Shown piece by piece: positions 50,110 through 50,126 of a stretch of 50,126 nucleotides of DNA; within the stretch, counting starts at the first letter, position 1, and every line of letters begins with the position of its first letter. Origin of the DNA: an uncultured Selenomonadales bacterium (GTDB lineage Bacteria > Bacillota > Negativicutes > Selenomonadales > Selenomonadaceae); NCBI GenBank assembly GCA_947165145.1, contig CAMUZG010000016.1, forward strand, positions 1 through 50,126, in the 5' to 3' direction. Below the pieces are notes generated by a model, which searched no databases, was not told the origin of the DNA, and worked only from the letters and a program-made list of their open reading frames with translations. The translations under genes were made by a program, and so were the position numbers.

Positions 50110-50126
50110 GAGCTTACTATGAGAAA

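Overview
The window reads as chromosomal DNA of a motile, anaerobic, diderm Firmicute, most likely a member of the Negativicutes (Selenomonas-like). This is inferred from gene content. Firmicute-type genes (YybS and GdpP, CheC and CheD, FapA, SbcDC, a GAAC-N4-GTTC LexA box) sit next to a heptose-phosphate kinase of lipopolysaccharide synthesis and a type IV pilin, which point to an outer membrane. No rRNA, tRNA, CRISPR array, insertion sequence or phage gene was recognised. Coding density is high and most genes are housekeeping.

Layout. 0-3.5 kb: the 3' end of thiC, a type IV pilin, and a very large flagellin behind a sigma-28 promoter. 3.6-7.7 kb: yybS-gdpP (c-di-AMP turnover) convergent with a lone metQ. 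7.7-13.5 kb: a tight + strand run of hemL, a heptose-7-phosphate kinase, a STAS-kinase fusion, a purine nucleoside phosphorylase with a Tat-like leader, and a glycosyltransferase. 13.5-16.1 kb: flhF-flhG. 16.2-17.6 kb: an orphan sensor kinase. 17.8-24 kb: fatty-acid genes fabG-acpP-fabK and fabF, interrupted by hisD (- strand) and kptA plus a TSCPD-domain gene. 24-31.7 kb: a PilO-like protein, aldehyde dehydrogenase, a ThrE-type exporter, aroF-tyrA, alanine dehydrogenase and a lone oligopeptide/nickel-type permease. 31.8-41.4 kb: a PflX-like radical SAM protein, then cheB-cheA-cheW-cheC-cheD, a small membrane protein, fliA, fapA and a small unknown protein. 41.4-50.1 kb: metH, then sbcD-sbcC and polA on the - strand, with a LexA box at the right edge.

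How it works together. The motility genes form a regulatory set: FliA would read the flagellin promoter, FlhF and FlhG set flagellar position and number, and the Che proteins form a CheC/CheD-type chemotaxis pathway. In Bacillus subtilis flhF, flhG, cheB-D and sigD are contiguous; here about 17 kb of unrelated genes separate flhG from cheB.

The most unusual content is between genes. (1) A repeat of about 120-180 bp occurs four times, always on the + strand and upstream of + strand genes (flagellin, kptA, fabF, fliA). Each copy begins with two hairpins; in seven of the eight the loop shows GGA, and several match the CsrA/RsmA binding consensus almost exactly, followed by a third long hairpin. 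(2) A second family consists of heptamer (once octamer) arrays at seven intergenic sites; three of them are exactly 70 bp, or ten units. Both families may be regulatory or mobile; neither is explained by the coding genes.
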